This document shows, piece after piece, positions 26,534 to 35,695 of a stretch of 44,717 nt of DNA. Numbering within the stretch: position 1 is the stretch's first letter; each line of letters begins with the position of its first letter. The position numbers and the translations under genes are program-made. Source of the stretch: Candidatus Krumholzibacteriia bacterium (lineage in GTDB: Bacteria; Krumholzibacteriota; Krumholzibacteriia; JAJRXK01); the NCBI GenBank assembly GCA_035268685.1, contig DATFKK010000177.1:1-44717 (forward strand), given 5' to 3'. The notes beneath the pieces were generated by a model. That model did no database searches. It saw only the letters and a list, made by a program, of their open reading frames with translations, and was not told the origin of the DNA.

Positions 26534-27458
26534 CCAGTTCTCCCAGCTCTTCGAGGCGTCGCGAGGCGCGTCGAACCACGTCCCCGCCGAAGCGCGATCC
26601 GGTGTCGACCACCAGCTCGTAGTACTCCCGTGCCGCCTGCAGATCCCCACGCGCCTCCTCGGCGCGCGCGGCCACGAACCGTGCCTGCTGCTGCAGCTCG
26701 AGGTGCCAGTCCGAAGCGAGGCAGAAGGCCAGCTCGTCCAGTGCAGCCTCGGGCTGAGCGGTGCCCAGCAGCGCTTCGGCCCGCTCGACCCGCAGACTCA
26801 TCGCACGCCACTGCACGAAGCGCATGAAGGTTCGCTCGGCGGGGAAGCGGCGCAAGAACTCACCGTAGACCTCGAGCGCTTCGTCGTCACGTTCGGCTTC
26901 TTCGAGGCAGTAGCCGTAGCGATACACGTACAACGGATGCTCGTCCACCGGCTCGGGGAGTTCCTCCGCCAATCTGCGGTACAGAGGGAGGGCCGACGCG
27001 TAGTCCTTGGCCTCGCGGTAGAACCAGTCGGCGGCATCCGCCGTCAACGGTCCCGCCTCGGTGTCCGGATCGAAGTGGACTGCCCGGGCCATCCGTCGAC
27101 GGGCACGCTCGTTCCATTCCGCCTCCCGGTCGGCCCGCGCCAGCTCGGCATACGCGGCGGCGATCCGTGGCGCTCTCGAGGGATCGTCGGCGACGGCGCG
27201 ATCCAACGGCGCTTCGGCGGCGGCGTCCGCGTTCTGGTGCAGGAGCGCCAGGCCTTCTGCGAAGTCCAGCATGCCGTCCCGGACACCCTCGGCATGGTGC
27301 ACCTCCACCCGTGCGAGGATCTCCTCCCACTGCTCCGCTTCGATCAGTGCGTCGAATTCGGACTCGAAGTCCTGCCCTCCCCCGCAACCGGAGACGGCGA
27401 GCAGAGCCGCAGCGGACCCCACTGCGATCGCCATGCGGATGGAAGTGGTCCCGAACAC
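26523..27458 (-). CDS. TPR-repeat lipoprotein of unknown role
   Basis: 311 residues. The signal sequence ends in the lipobox AVSGC (Cys25), followed by a Gly-rich linker. The rest is helical with degenerate TPR repeats (PLDRAVADDPSRAPRIAAAYA, DYASALPLYRRLAEELP, EAERDDEALEVYGEFLRRFP, ARGDLQAAREYYELVV), suggesting a protein-protein scaffold at the membrane. The GTG at 27458 overlaps the upstream stop by one base (TAGTG); an ATG at 27434 is possible. It is directly upstream of bamD and co-oriented, so it may act with the Bam complex, an inference from position and repeat type only. Confidence 0.8.
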   Translation of the reverse strand: MFGTTSIRMAIAVGSAAALLAVSGCGGGQDFESEFDALIEAEQWEEILARVEVHHAEGVRDGMLDFAEGLALLHQNADAAAEAPLDRAVADDPSRAPRIAAAYAELARADREAEWNERARRRMARAVHFDPDTEAGPLTADAADWFYREAKDYASALPLYRRLAEELPEPVDEHPLYVYRYGYCLEEAERDDEALEVYGEFLRRFPAERTFMRFVQWRAMSLRVERAEALLGTAQPEAALDELAFCLASDWHLELQQQARFVAARAEEARGDLQAAREYYELVVDTGSRFGGDVVRRASRRLEELGELGVH

Positions 27459-28108
27459 TACTGGGTCCCGTCGGCGTAGAGGACGACCACCGCCGCGAGC
27501 AGTCCGGCCATCAGGCCGCGCTCCCACCAGCGGGAATCGTCCTCGAGGGTCTCGAGGGGTGCACCGGACATCCAGTCCGGGCGATCGGCCGCGAGCTCCT
27601 CGGATCGATCGGCATCGACCCAGTGCTCGGCCACGAAACGCGGGGAGCCGCGCCACAACCAGCGACCGTCGGCGGGGTCCTCCAAGCGGCCGCGGATCCC
27701 GAGGGCCCCGCGACGCAGGACCTTCTTCTGACCCAGGCCGAGGAAGCCGGTGCGCTCGCTCGGATAGTCGAAGCCCGCGGCCTCGACCACGAAGTCCAGG
27801 ACGACACCCTCGTCCGGAGCATCGGCCTGCGCGCCGACCGTCCAGACGTGGTATCCGCGCTCGTGCAGGAAGTTCCCGATCCGGTCCTGCAGGAGCTCGA
27901 GATCCGAACCGTCCGTCCCCGGCGGACGGCGCATGACCACGCCGGCCGCGCTCGACTGCTGCAGAGCCGACTCGATCGGCGCGACGATCCGGCCGAGTAG
28001 GTCCTCGGCCACGTGTCCGTCGCTGGGCTGCGCGTGGACGGCGACGGGGGCGACCGCCAGGAGTGCCCCGATCACGAGGCCACGGATCGCGAGGTCACGG
28101 GTCGTCAT
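27458..28108 (-). CDS. Secreted or membrane protein of unknown function
   Basis: 216 residues. It has a clean signal peptide (GLVIGALLAVAPVAVHAQ), a soluble alpha/beta-looking body (LLQDRIGNFLHERGYHVW, then VVLDFVVEAAGFDYP) and a hydrophobic C-terminal stretch (GLMAGLLAAVVVLYA) that could be a membrane anchor. The segment GALGIRGRLEDPADGRWLWRG recalls strands in LpoB/FlgO-like periplasmic domains, but I would not assign a family. The ATG overlaps the rimO stop (ATGA) and its own stop overlaps the TPR lipoprotein, so it belongs to a coupled envelope block with bamD. Confidence 0.75.
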   Translation of the reverse strand: MTTRDLAIRGLVIGALLAVAPVAVHAQPSDGHVAEDLLGRIVAPIESALQQSSAAGVVMRRPPGTDGSDLELLQDRIGNFLHERGYHVWTVGAQADAPDEGVVLDFVVEAAGFDYPSERTGFLGLGQKKVLRRGALGIRGRLEDPADGRWLWRGSPRFVAEHWVDADRSEELAADRPDWMSGAPLETLEDDSRWWERGLMAGLLAAVVVLYADGTQ

Positions 28109-29541
28109 GCGTCTCCCTCCAGGGTCGTGCGCTCGGCCAGGAAGTCGAAGGGGCCGCAGCCGACCAGCCGCGCCCGCACGACGTCGCCCGGGCTCAGGTC
28201 CTCGCCCGGCATCCAGATCCCGCCGTCGATCTCGTAACAGAAGCCCTCACTGCGTCCGAAGGCAACCGGCCCGGTCCACGCTCCCCGCGGGTCCGCTCCG
28301 TCCTCGAAGGGGACGGCCTCCAGTCCGGCCTCGTCGGTGTCGGCGTGGACCTCGTCGATCATCACCTCGACCTCCCGGTCGAGCCGGGCGCGCTTGACCT
28401 CGAGTCCCAGGTCCCACTGCAACGCCTCGACCCGGGCCCGCCGGTCCTCCTTGTCCTCGGGGTCGACGTCGTCGTCCAGGTGGAACGCGCTCGTCCGCTG
28501 CTCGTGACTGTAGACGAAGGTCGCGAGATGATCGAAGCGGACCTCGTCGAGGAAGTCCATGAGCGCGACCACGTCCTCCTCCGTCTCGCCGGGGAAGCCC
28601 AACAGCGCCGTGGTCCGCAGCATGAGATCCGGCCGGATCGATCGCAGTTCGTCGATCTGCCGCCGCAGGCGATCGGGGTCGTAGCCGCGGTTCATGCGCT
28701 CGAGGACACGCGGACTCGCGTGCTGGATCGGCAGGTCGAGGTAGTCGACCACCTTCTCGATGTCGTAGACCTCGCGCGCCTGCTTCACCGTGAACATGGG
28801 CGGGTAGGCGTACATGATCCGGATCCAGCGAAGCTGCGGCACCGTGGCCAGGGCCCGGCACAGGTCGGCGAGGCGCGGTCGGCCGGGCAGATCGATGCCG
28901 TAGGCCGAGCTGTTCTGCGCGATCAGGATCACCTCGCGCACGCCCTGGGCGACGAGGCCGTGGACCTCCTCGAGCACCGACGGGACGGGGCGACTGCGCT
29001 GGCGGCCGCGCAATGCCGGAATCTTGCAGAAGCTGCAGCTCTGGTTGCAGCCCTCGGCGAGCTTCACGTGCGCCACGTGCGAGGGCGTCATGAGCACGCG
29101 CGTGCCGTAGCCTGCGTAGGGCGCCTCGTCGGGAGAGCCGAGGGGTCCGGCTTCCCCCCCCTCGAACAGATCGCCGAGCTGGTGGTAGCTACCCACGCCG
29201 AGCACGGCGTCGACCCCCGGAACCGACCGGCGAAGGTCGTGGGTCTCTCCCTGGACCAGGCACCCCATGGCCACGAGCTTCTGGCCGTCGTGCTTGGCCG
29301 CGGCCAGCTCCTGGAGACGATCGAGGGACTCGCGGCGGGCGGTGTCGAGGAAGCCGCAGGTGTTCAGGACGACCAGCGACGCGTCGTCGGGCGTGTCCAC
29401 CACACGGAAACCGCGCTGGAGCAGCAGTCCCAGCGCGCCTTCGCTGTCCACCGTGTTCTTCTCGCAGCCGAGCGTGTCGAGGTAGACCGTGCGCTCGGCC
29501 GCAGGCGAGGGCGTCGCCCCCCGCTCCTGCGGTCCGGTCAA
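28105..29541 (-). CDS. rimO: Ribosomal protein S12 methylthiotransferase
   Basis: 478 residues. RimO adds a methylthio group to an aspartate of ribosomal protein S12. The N-terminal cluster cysteines are Cys26 (LGCEKNTVDSE), Cys62 (NTCGF) and Cys94 (MGCLVQG). The radical-SAM motif is CNQSCSFC (165-172). The C-terminal TRAM domain ends the protein. LGCxKN with VDSE favours RimO over MiaB. I chose the TTG at 29541: it overlaps the ftsK stop (TTGA) with GGAGG 7 bases upstream, and gives a short 18-residue extension before the first strand. The reading frame stays open far upstream, but that part is antisense-like shadow of ftsK, not a fusion. Confidence 0.94.
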   Translation of the reverse strand: MTGPQERGATPSPAAERTVYLDTLGCEKNTVDSEGALGLLLQRGFRVVDTPDDASLVVLNTCGFLDTARRESLDRLQELAAAKHDGQKLVAMGCLVQGETHDLRRSVPGVDAVLGVGSYHQLGDLFEGGEAGPLGSPDEAPYAGYGTRVLMTPSHVAHVKLAEGCNQSCSFCKIPALRGRQRSRPVPSVLEEVHGLVAQGVREVILIAQNSSAYGIDLPGRPRLADLCRALATVPQLRWIRIMYAYPPMFTVKQAREVYDIEKVVDYLDLPIQHASPRVLERMNRGYDPDRLRRQIDELRSIRPDLMLRTTALLGFPGETEEDVVALMDFLDEVRFDHLATFVYSHEQRTSAFHLDDDVDPEDKEDRRARVEALQWDLGLEVKRARLDREVEVMIDEVHADTDEAGLEAVPFEDGADPRGAWTGPVAFGRSEGFCYEIDGGIWMPGEDLSPGDVVRARLVGCGPFDFLAERTTLEGDA

Positions 29542-32033
29542 TTCTCCGCCTCCAGCTCGTCCTTGTCGACGAGCACCTTTCGCGCCTTGCTGCCCTCGAA
29601 GGGCCCGACCACGCCGGCCGCCTCGAGCATGTCCATGAGCCGGGCGGCGCGGGTGTAGCCGACCCGCAGGCGGCGCTGCAACATGGTGGTCGACCCCATC
29701 TGCGTGGCCACGACCAACGCGCGGGCCTGCTCGAGGAGGTCGTCCTCTCCCAGGTCGATCCCTCCACCGGCGCCCTTGCCCTGGTCGAGATCGATCGGCT
29801 CCCCGGCGTCGTCGCCGAACTGCCGCCAGTGCTCGACCACGCTCTCGCACTCGTCCATCGAGACGAAGGCGCCGTGCACGCGCACCGGCTGCGCCCGACC
29901 GGCCATCAAGAATAGCATATCGCCCTTGCCCAGCAGCTGCTCGGCGCCCTGGCCGTCCAGGATCGTGCGGCTGTCGACCTTGCTGATCACCCGGAATCCG
30001 ATCCGGCTGGGGAAGTTCGCCTTGATCACGCCCGTGATCACGTTCACCGAGGGCCGCTGCGTGGCCAGCACGAGATGGATCCCCACCGCGCGCGCCATCT
30101 GCGCCAGCCGGGCCACCGGCGTCTCGAGGTCGCTGCCGAGCTGCATCATGAGGTCGGCCAGCTCGTCGATCACGAAGACCACGTAGGGCAAGGGCTCCTT
30201 GATCTTCTCGTTGGTCTTCTCGTCGACGGCCTTGCCGGCGCGGACCTTCTCGTTGAACGCCGCGATGTTGCGCACTCCGTGGCGGGACAGCCGCGCGTAG
30301 CGCGTCTCCATCTCGGCCACCATGTACTTGACGGCCTTCAGGGCGTCGCTCGCCTGCGTGATCACCGGATGCATGAGATGCGGAATGCCGTTGTACACCG
30401 ACAGCTCGAGCATCTTCGGATCGATCATCAGCATGCGGACGCGATCGGGTCCGTTCCGCAGCAGCAGGTTGCAGATGATCGCGTTGATGCACACGCTCTT
30501 GCCGCTGCCGGTGGCTCCGGCCACGAGCAGATGCGGCATGTCGGCCAGGTCCGCCGCGAAGGGCTCGCCCTCGGTGTCCTTGCCGAAGGCGATCTCCAGC
30601 GGCACGTCGTTCGGATCGCTCCCGAGCGAACTGATCACCTGCCGCAGGCCGACCATCTGCGGGTAGGGGTTCGGGATCTCGATGCCGACCGCCGCCTTGC
30701 CCGGAATCGGGGCCTCGATGCGGATGCGCGTGGCCCGCATGGCCAGGGCCAGGTCGTCGCCCCTCGACACGATCTGACTGACCTTCACGCCGGGCGCCGG
30801 CTCGAACTCGAAGGTGGTCACCACCGGGCCCGGACGGATCTCGTTGATCTGCCCGTCGATCCCGAAATTGCCCAGGGTCTCCAGCAACAGGCGCGCGTTC
30901 ATCTGCAGGACGTCGCGACTGAAACCGCGCTGCTCCTTCTTCACCTCTTCGAGCAGATCGAGCGACGGCAGCGGGTAGTCGCCTCGACGGCGGCGTCGCT
31001 TCGGCACGGCGAGCTCGGGGTCGTCCTCGTCGAGGAGTTCGGTGGGGTCGCGACTCAGGCGGAACTCCTCGCTCGCATCGGCGCCCTGCCGCGCCCACGA
31101 CGGAGGCGGTGCCACCCCGGCCTCGACGACCCGGGCGGGCGCGGGTTCGATGGCGTCCGGAACCGGCTCGACGTCGGTGGCGTCGGCGACGAACTCGTCC
31201 ACCTCGGCGTCGTCCTCGTATTCACCGTCCTCGTCTTCGTATTCACCGTCCTCGTCTTCGTATTCGTCGTCCTCGTATTCGTATTCGTAGTCTTCGTCGG
31301 CCTCCTCGAGTTCCTCGGCGTCGGTCCGCGCGGTGTCGTCGACACGTCCCGCGTCCCGATCGTGGACCGCTCGGGCCTGGCGCGCCTGCGCACGCTCCTC
31401 GCGCCAGGCGTCGCGCGCGTCGAGCAGGCGATTCCCGAGCGCGCTCATGCCCTCACCGAGTCCGCGGAACGCGTCGGTGGTCGCACCCAGCAGGGGCGCG
31501 AACGCGGCGTTCACCCGCGCGGCGAGTCCGTCGATCGCCGGCAGCGGAAGGCGCAGCGGCGGCATCGGGCGCAACACCAGCCACGATCCGAGGCTGGCCA
31601 GGACGAGAAAGCTGCCCACGGGACCGACCACCGAGGCCAACAGACCTTCCGCCCACTCCCCGATCCGGCCGCCCGCTCCCGGCGGCACCCCGAGACGATC
31701 GAGGTGGTCGTGGGCCAGCAGCGACGAGACCGCCAGGACGAAGACCACGGCCCAGCCACCGCGGACGACGGCCTGCCGCTTCGACGCCGCACGCCGCAGT
31801 GGGATCCAGGCCCACGGCAGGAGTGGCAGCAGCCAGAGCAGGAACGGGCCCACGCCATCGCGCACGGTGGTACCGATCCAGTCCCCGACCGGACCCACCG
31901 GCAGACGGCCGTCCGCCCCCGCGGCCACCACGCCGGAGACCGTCGCCGCGACCACGGCGAGGAACAGACTCAACAGGGCGGTGAGGACGACGTCGAGCAG
32001 ACGTGGTCGGGTGGACTTGGCGCGTCGGCCCAT
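29538..32033 (-). CDS. ftsK: FtsK/SpoIIIE DNA translocase with an acidic repetitive linker
   Basis: 831 residues. FtsK pumps chromosome DNA through the closing septum and activates dimer resolution. Four or so membrane helices lie in residues 10-180 (for example VVLTALLSLFLAVVAATVSG). A linker follows with a very acidic stretch (about 235-276, Glu/Asp/Tyr). The motor has Walker A GATGSGKS near 505 and Walker B VVFVIDELADLMM. The C-terminal gamma winged helix (RLRVGYTRAARLMDMLEAAG) recognises chromosome polarity signals. The ATG at 32033 gives a basic N-terminus before the first helix. It is the first gene of the fifteen-gene chain; a candidate promoter lies about 200 bases upstream. Confidence 0.96.
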   Translation of the reverse strand: MGRRAKSTRPRLLDVVLTALLSLFLAVVAATVSGVVAAGADGRLPVGPVGDWIGTTVRDGVGPFLLWLLPLLPWAWIPLRRAASKRQAVVRGGWAVVFVLAVSSLLAHDHLDRLGVPPGAGGRIGEWAEGLLASVVGPVGSFLVLASLGSWLVLRPMPPLRLPLPAIDGLAARVNAAFAPLLGATTDAFRGLGEGMSALGNRLLDARDAWREERAQARQARAVHDRDAGRVDDTARTDAEELEEADEDYEYEYEDDEYEDEDGEYEDEDGEYEDDAEVDEFVADATDVEPVPDAIEPAPARVVEAGVAPPPSWARQGADASEEFRLSRDPTELLDEDDPELAVPKRRRRRGDYPLPSLDLLEEVKKEQRGFSRDVLQMNARLLLETLGNFGIDGQINEIRPGPVVTTFEFEPAPGVKVSQIVSRGDDLALAMRATRIRIEAPIPGKAAVGIEIPNPYPQMVGLRQVISSLGSDPNDVPLEIAFGKDTEGEPFAADLADMPHLLVAGATGSGKSVCINAIICNLLLRNGPDRVRMLMIDPKMLELSVYNGIPHLMHPVITQASDALKAVKYMVAEMETRYARLSRHGVRNIAAFNEKVRAGKAVDEKTNEKIKEPLPYVVFVIDELADLMMQLGSDLETPVARLAQMARAVGIHLVLATQRPSVNVITGVIKANFPSRIGFRVISKVDSRTILDGQGAEQLLGKGDMLFLMAGRAQPVRVHGAFVSMDECESVVEHWRQFGDDAGEPIDLDQGKGAGGGIDLGEDDLLEQARALVVATQMGSTTMLQRRLRVGYTRAARLMDMLEAAGVVGPFEGSKARKVLVDKDELEAEN
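31219..31260 (+). repeat. 21-base tandem repeat inside ftsK
   Basis: Two exact copies of a 21-base unit (31219-31239 and 31240-31260) are followed by degenerate pieces to about 31295. On the coding strand they encode EYEDEDG heptads within the acidic FtsK linker. A 21-base unit keeps the frame, so copy number can change without breaking the gene. Confidence 0.85.
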
Positions 32034-32202
32034 GCGCAGAGGCCCCCTCACGCGGAAGGCGAACGGAGTCGATCTGGTCGCGCGGGGACGGGTCGTGCGA
32101 CCCGCGGGTCGGAGTGCCGCCACGGCCGGACGCGACCGCGCCGGGGCTCGCGCGGCGTGGACGGGACGCCCCGGGGAGCGCCGGACCACCGGACGTCGGC
32201 CG

Positions 32203-32222
32203 GCTCCGGATCCTCCCGGAGC
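32203..32222 (-). terminator. Small hairpin between accC and ftsK
   Basis: A perfect 7-base stem (GCTCCGG 32203-32209, CCGGAGC 32216-32222) with a 6-base loop. It lies about 60 bases beyond the accC stop, but also just downstream of the proposed ftsK promoter, so it could be a leader structure instead of a terminator. Confidence 0.35.
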
Positions 32223-32234
32223 AGGACACGCCGC

Positions 32235-32263
32235 ACAGTAGGGCCAGGCGGGGCCGGGGTCAA
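32235..32263 (-). promoter_or_regulatory. Candidate housekeeping promoter of the ftsK operon
   Basis: TTGACC (32258-32263) and TACTGT (32235-32240) on the minus strand, spaced 17 bases, lie in the 247-base gap between accC and ftsK. The predicted leader is about 195 bases. The -35 is a five of six match; the -10 is weak. The same TTGACC-N17 layout is found before bamA. Confidence 0.5.
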
Positions 32264-32280
32264 CGTCCGGACGCGTCGGT

Positions 32281-33654
32281 TCAGGCCGATTCGGCGGCGA
32301 GTTGGGCCGCCAGGTCGCCCATGCGGTCGTCGAGGTAACGCGTGGTCGCCTCGCCCCGCACGAACACGGGATCCTCCAGCACGGCCCGGTGCAGCTCGAT
32401 ACTCGTCGGCAGCCCTTCCACGACCAGTTCTCCCAGGGCCCGGTGCATGCGGGCGATGGCCTCGGTCCGGTCGGCGCCGTGACAGATCAACTTCGCCAAC
32501 AGGGAATCGTAGTGCGGGCCCACCACGTAGTCGCCGTAGATGTGCGTGTCCAAGCGGACACCGGGTCCACCCGGAGGGTGGAACATGGTGATCCGGCCGG
32601 GTGAGGGTGCGAAGTCCCGGCGGGGATCCTCGGCGTTGATCCGGCACTCGATCGCGTGGCCCTGGATCTTCACCTGCTCCTGCGTGAACCGCAGCGATTC
32701 ACCCGAACCCACCCGGAGTTGTTCCTTGATCAGGTCGATGCCGGTGACCATCTCGGTCACGGGATGCTCGACCTGGATCCGGGTGTTCATCTCCATGAAG
32801 TAGAACGACCGATCCTCGTCGAGCAGGAATTCGACGGTGCCCGCCGAGGTGTAGCCCACGTGGTGGCAGAGCTTCACGGCCGCGTCGCCCATGCGCTGAC
32901 GCAGATCCGGGTCGACGGCGGGCGAAGGCGATTCCTCGATCAGCTTCTGATGACGACGCTGCACCGAGCAGTCGCGCTCTCCCAGGTGCACGACGTTCCC
33001 GTGCTCGTCGGCCAGGACCTGGATCTCGACGTGCCGGGGACGGAGGATCAGCTTCTCGACGTACATCGCGCCGTTGCGGAAGGCCGCCGCCGCCTCGGCG
33101 CTGGCCATGGGGAACGCGCGGCGCAGATCGACCTCGTTCATCGCCGGACGCATGCCCTTGCCCCCACCACCGGCGACCGCTTTCAGCATGACCGGGTAGC
33201 CGATCTCGGCCGCCACCTGCGCTGCGTCGTCGACGGTCGTGCAGATCCCCTTGCTGCCCGGCACGACCGGCACCCCCGCCTCCATCGCCGTGCGACGGGC
33301 CTGGTCCTTGTCTCCCATGCGGTTGATGATCTCCGGCGCCGGACCCAGCCACTTGATGTCGCAGCTGCCGATGATCTCGGCGAATTCGGCGTTCTCGGCC
33401 AGGAATCCGTAGCCGGGGTGCACGGCATCGGCGCCCGTGATCTCGGCAGCGGCGACCAGCCGTGGGACGTTCAGGTAGCTGGCCGTGGCCAGGGGCTCTC
33501 CCACGCAGACCGACTCGTCGGCGAACTTGACGTGCAGGGCCTCGAGGTCGGCCGTCGAGTGCACGGCTACGGTCTCGATCCCCAGCTCACGGCAGGCGCG
33601 CATGATGCGCAGAGCGATCTCGCCGCGGTTGGCCACCAGTACCTTGCGAATCAT
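32281..33654 (-). CDS. accC: Acetyl-CoA carboxylase biotin carboxylase subunit
   Basis: 457 residues, usual AccC length. AccC carboxylates biotin on AccB with ATP and bicarbonate, the first half of the acetyl-CoA carboxylase reaction in fatty-acid synthesis. Motifs: [14 protein letters not shown] at the N-terminus, [10 protein letters not shown], the ATP-grasp glycine loop AGGGGKGMR (161-169), [33 protein letters not shown] and the [14 protein letters not shown] active site. In most bacteria accC directly follows accB; here pilT separates them. The ATG at 33654 gives the standard start [12 protein letters not shown]. Confidence 0.97.
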   Translation of the reverse strand: MIRKVLVANRGEIALRIMRACRELGIETVAVHSTADLEALHVKFADESVCVGEPLATASYLNVPRLVAAAEITGADAVHPGYGFLAENAEFAEIIGSCDIKWLGPAPEIINRMGDKDQARRTAMEAGVPVVPGSKGICTTVDDAAQVAAEIGYPVMLKAVAGGGGKGMRPAMNEVDLRRAFPMASAEAAAAFRNGAMYVEKLILRPRHVEIQVLADEHGNVVHLGERDCSVQRRHQKLIEESPSPAVDPDLRQRMGDAAVKLCHHVGYTSAGTVEFLLDEDRSFYFMEMNTRIQVEHPVTEMVTGIDLIKEQLRVGSGESLRFTQEQVKIQGHAIECRINAEDPRRDFAPSPGRITMFHPPGGPGVRLDTHIYGDYVVGPHYDSLLAKLICHGADRTEAIARMHRALGELVVEGLPTSIELHRAVLEDPVFVRGEATTRYLDDRMGDLAAQLAAESA

Positions 33655-33797
33655 CGATGTCCCCCGTCACGGGTCGGTGCGGCATCTCCGGCCGCCGGGC
33701 GCACGGAACGAAGCGCTCACGATGCCCGAATTCGCGGCCGCCGGCAAGGGAACGGTCGACGGACGGTCCGGTACGGGCTCGATGGTTCCGCGCGGAC

Positions 33798-34976
33798 TCA
33801 GAGTTCCAGATAGTCGCCCTGTACGGGAGTGGGACCCCCGGGGTCGGTCGCGGCGGCCTTCTCGCCACCCTTCTCGAAGGTGTCCCATCGGCCGTCGCTG
33901 GCACCCTGGATCCCCTTCACCCGCAGACTGAACTCGTGGGGATTGGTCGACGCCCGCATGGCTTCCTCGAGGCTGACCTCGCCGCTGCGGAAGAGGGACA
34001 TGAGGGACTGATCGAAGGTCTGCATCCGGTAGGTCACGTGACCCTCGGCGATCGCGTCCTGGATCATGTGGGTCTTCTCGGGCTCCCGGATGTACTCCTG
34101 GATCGTGCTCGTGTTGATCATGCACTCGACCGCGGGCACGCGACCCCGACCCCCGATGCGAGGGATCAGACGTTGGCTGACGATGGCCCGCAGCGTGTTG
34201 CTCAGGAGATAGCGGATCTCCTGGTGCTGGTGCGGCGGGAAGAAGCTGAGGATGCGGTGCATGGTCTGGGTCGCATCCATGGTGTGCAGCGTGCTGAAGA
34301 CGAGGTGGCCGGTGTCGGCCGCCGTCAGGGCCGTCTTCATGGTCTCGTTGTCGCGGATCTCGCCGATCAGGATCACGTCGGGATCCTGCCGCAGTACGTG
34401 CTTCAGCGCCTTCGTGTAGCTCGAGGTGTCGGTGCCGACTTCGCGCTGGTTGATCTGGCTGCGCTTGTCGCGGTGCAGGAACTCGATCGGATCCTCGATC
34501 GTGATGATGTTGCTCGTGAGTTCGGTGTTGATGGTGTCGATCATGCCCGCGAGCGTGGTCGACTTCCCCGACCCGACCGTTCCCGTCACGAAGACCAGCC
34601 CGCGCGGGTAGAGCGCGATGTCGCGCACGATCGGCGGCAGGTCGAGTTCCTCGAGCGCCTTGATCTCGACGGGGACCTGGCGGAAGACCATCGCCACCGA
34701 GCCCCGTTGCACGTAGAAGTTCGCGCGGAATCGGGCCAGGCCGGGAACGCCGAAGGCGAAGTCGACCTCGCGTGTGGTCTCGAACTCGTCGCGCTGGGCG
34801 GGCGTCAGGATGTGCTCGACCACCTCGGCCATGTCCTTCGGCCCCGGGGCCTCGAACTCGAGCCGCACGAGCCGGCCGTGGACCCGGGCCGTCGGCGCCA
34901 CCCCGACCTTCAGGTGGAGATCGCTGGCCTCGAGCTCGATCATGCGTTGCAGGATGCTCTTGATCTGGATCGCCAC
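33798..34976 (-). CDS. pilT: PilT/PilU-family twitching-motility ATPase
   Basis: 392 residues. Type IV pilus retraction ATPase, a cytoplasmic hexamer at the pilus base. It starts with the family pattern LEASDLHLKVG. Walker A is GTVGSGKSTT near 135, the Asp box is NIITIEDPIEFLH, Walker B is VILIGEIRDNETM and the His box is VFSTLHTMDATQT. The C-terminal tail beyond about 350 is longer than in classic PilT, so a PilU-type paralogue is possible. The start is GTG 34976. It is alone among non-pilus genes: it lies between accB and accC, after a strong terminator, so it must have its own promoter, which I could not identify. Confidence 0.93.
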   Translation of the reverse strand: MAIQIKSILQRMIELEASDLHLKVGVAPTARVHGRLVRLEFEAPGPKDMAEVVEHILTPAQRDEFETTREVDFAFGVPGLARFRANFYVQRGSVAMVFRQVPVEIKALEELDLPPIVRDIALYPRGLVFVTGTVGSGKSTTLAGMIDTINTELTSNIITIEDPIEFLHRDKRSQINQREVGTDTSSYTKALKHVLRQDPDVILIGEIRDNETMKTALTAADTGHLVFSTLHTMDATQTMHRILSFFPPHQHQEIRYLLSNTLRAIVSQRLIPRIGGRGRVPAVECMINTSTIQEYIREPEKTHMIQDAIAEGHVTYRMQTFDQSLMSLFRSGEVSLEEAMRASTNPHEFSLRVKGIQGASDGRWDTFEKGGEKAAATDPGGPTPVQGDYLEL

Positions 34977-35080
34977 GGTGATCGCTCCCCTCCGGGTCCG
35001 CGTGGAGTGCGATCGCAGCGCAGGATTGCGCGTCGCTCCGCGCCGCGGGGGCACGTCACTCCGGGAGGCAGAACGAGCAA

Positions 35081-35105
35081 ACGACGGTCCAATCCGGACC
35101 GTCGT
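35081..35105 (-). terminator. Rho-independent terminator between accB and pilT
   Basis: A perfect 10-base stem, ACGACGGTCC (35081-35090) with GGACCGTCGT (35096-35105), and a 5-base loop. On the minus strand the stem is followed by a moderately T-rich run (TTTGCTCGTTC). It lies 54 bases after accB and should end the efp-accB transcript before pilT. Confidence 0.8.
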
Positions 35106-35158
35106 CACACGGCGCGCCCGGCCGCTCCCGGCCCGACGCTCTTCGGAAACATCGGGGC

Positions 35159-35611
35159 TCAGTCCGGCTCGACCACGAACAGGGCCTGCCCGAACTCCAC
35201 GGGCTGACCGTTCTCGGCGAGGATCTCGCGCACGATGCCCGCGAACTCGGCTTCGATCTCGTTCATGACCTTCATGGCCTCGACGATGCAGAGGACGTCC
35301 CCGGCGCCGACCCGCTGTCCGACCTCGACGAAGCTCGAGGCCTCCGGCGACGGCGACCGGTAGAAGGTGCCGACGATGGGGCTGACGACCTCGCGCCCCG
35401 TCGCGCTCGGCGCGGCCGGCTCGGGCTCGCTCGGCGGGGCCTCCGGTGCCGGCGCGGCGGCCGGGACGACCGGGGTGGGCATCGGAGCCGCCGGGACCGC
35501 CGTCGCGGCCTTGGCGATCCGGATCGTCTCTCCCCGGTGGGAGAGCTCGAGCTCCTGGATCTGGCTGTCCTCGACCAGTTGCACCAGCTCGCGAATCTTG
35601 TCCAGCTCCAT
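35159..35611 (-). CDS. accB: Biotin carboxyl carrier protein of acetyl-CoA carboxylase
   Basis: 150 residues. The N-terminal helix ([16 protein letters not shown]) is followed by a proline/alanine-rich flexible linker (about 38-70) and the biotinyl domain, with the biotinylated lysine Lys114 in VEAMKVMNE. AccB carries carboxybiotin between AccC and the carboxyltransferase. The ATG at 35611 has GGAG about 6 bases upstream; longer readings lack the family N-terminus. A candidate promoter at 35696-35724 and the hairpin after efp suggest partial independence from efp. Confidence 0.95.
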   Translation of the reverse strand: MELDKIRELVQLVEDSQIQELELSHRGETIRIAKAATAVPAAPMPTPVVPAAAPAPEAPPSEPEPAAPSATGREVVSPIVGTFYRSPSPEASSFVEVGQRVGAGDVLCIVEAMKVMNEIEAEFAGIVREILAENGQPVEFGQALFVVEPD

Positions 35612-35695
35612 CACCACTCCCCGGCTGACGGCGCGCGCTCGGAGCGCGTCCTCGATGCGGTTTCGGCGGCCCGCGGGGCCCCGGCCTCGGGTCGC

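Noticed and set aside
28105-31098. A continuous frame suggesting an FtsK-RimO fusion
   Set aside because: The part upstream of 29541 is in a different frame from ftsK and has no recognisable domain; ftsK has its own stop at 29538 and rimO a TTG start with a good Shine-Dalgarno.
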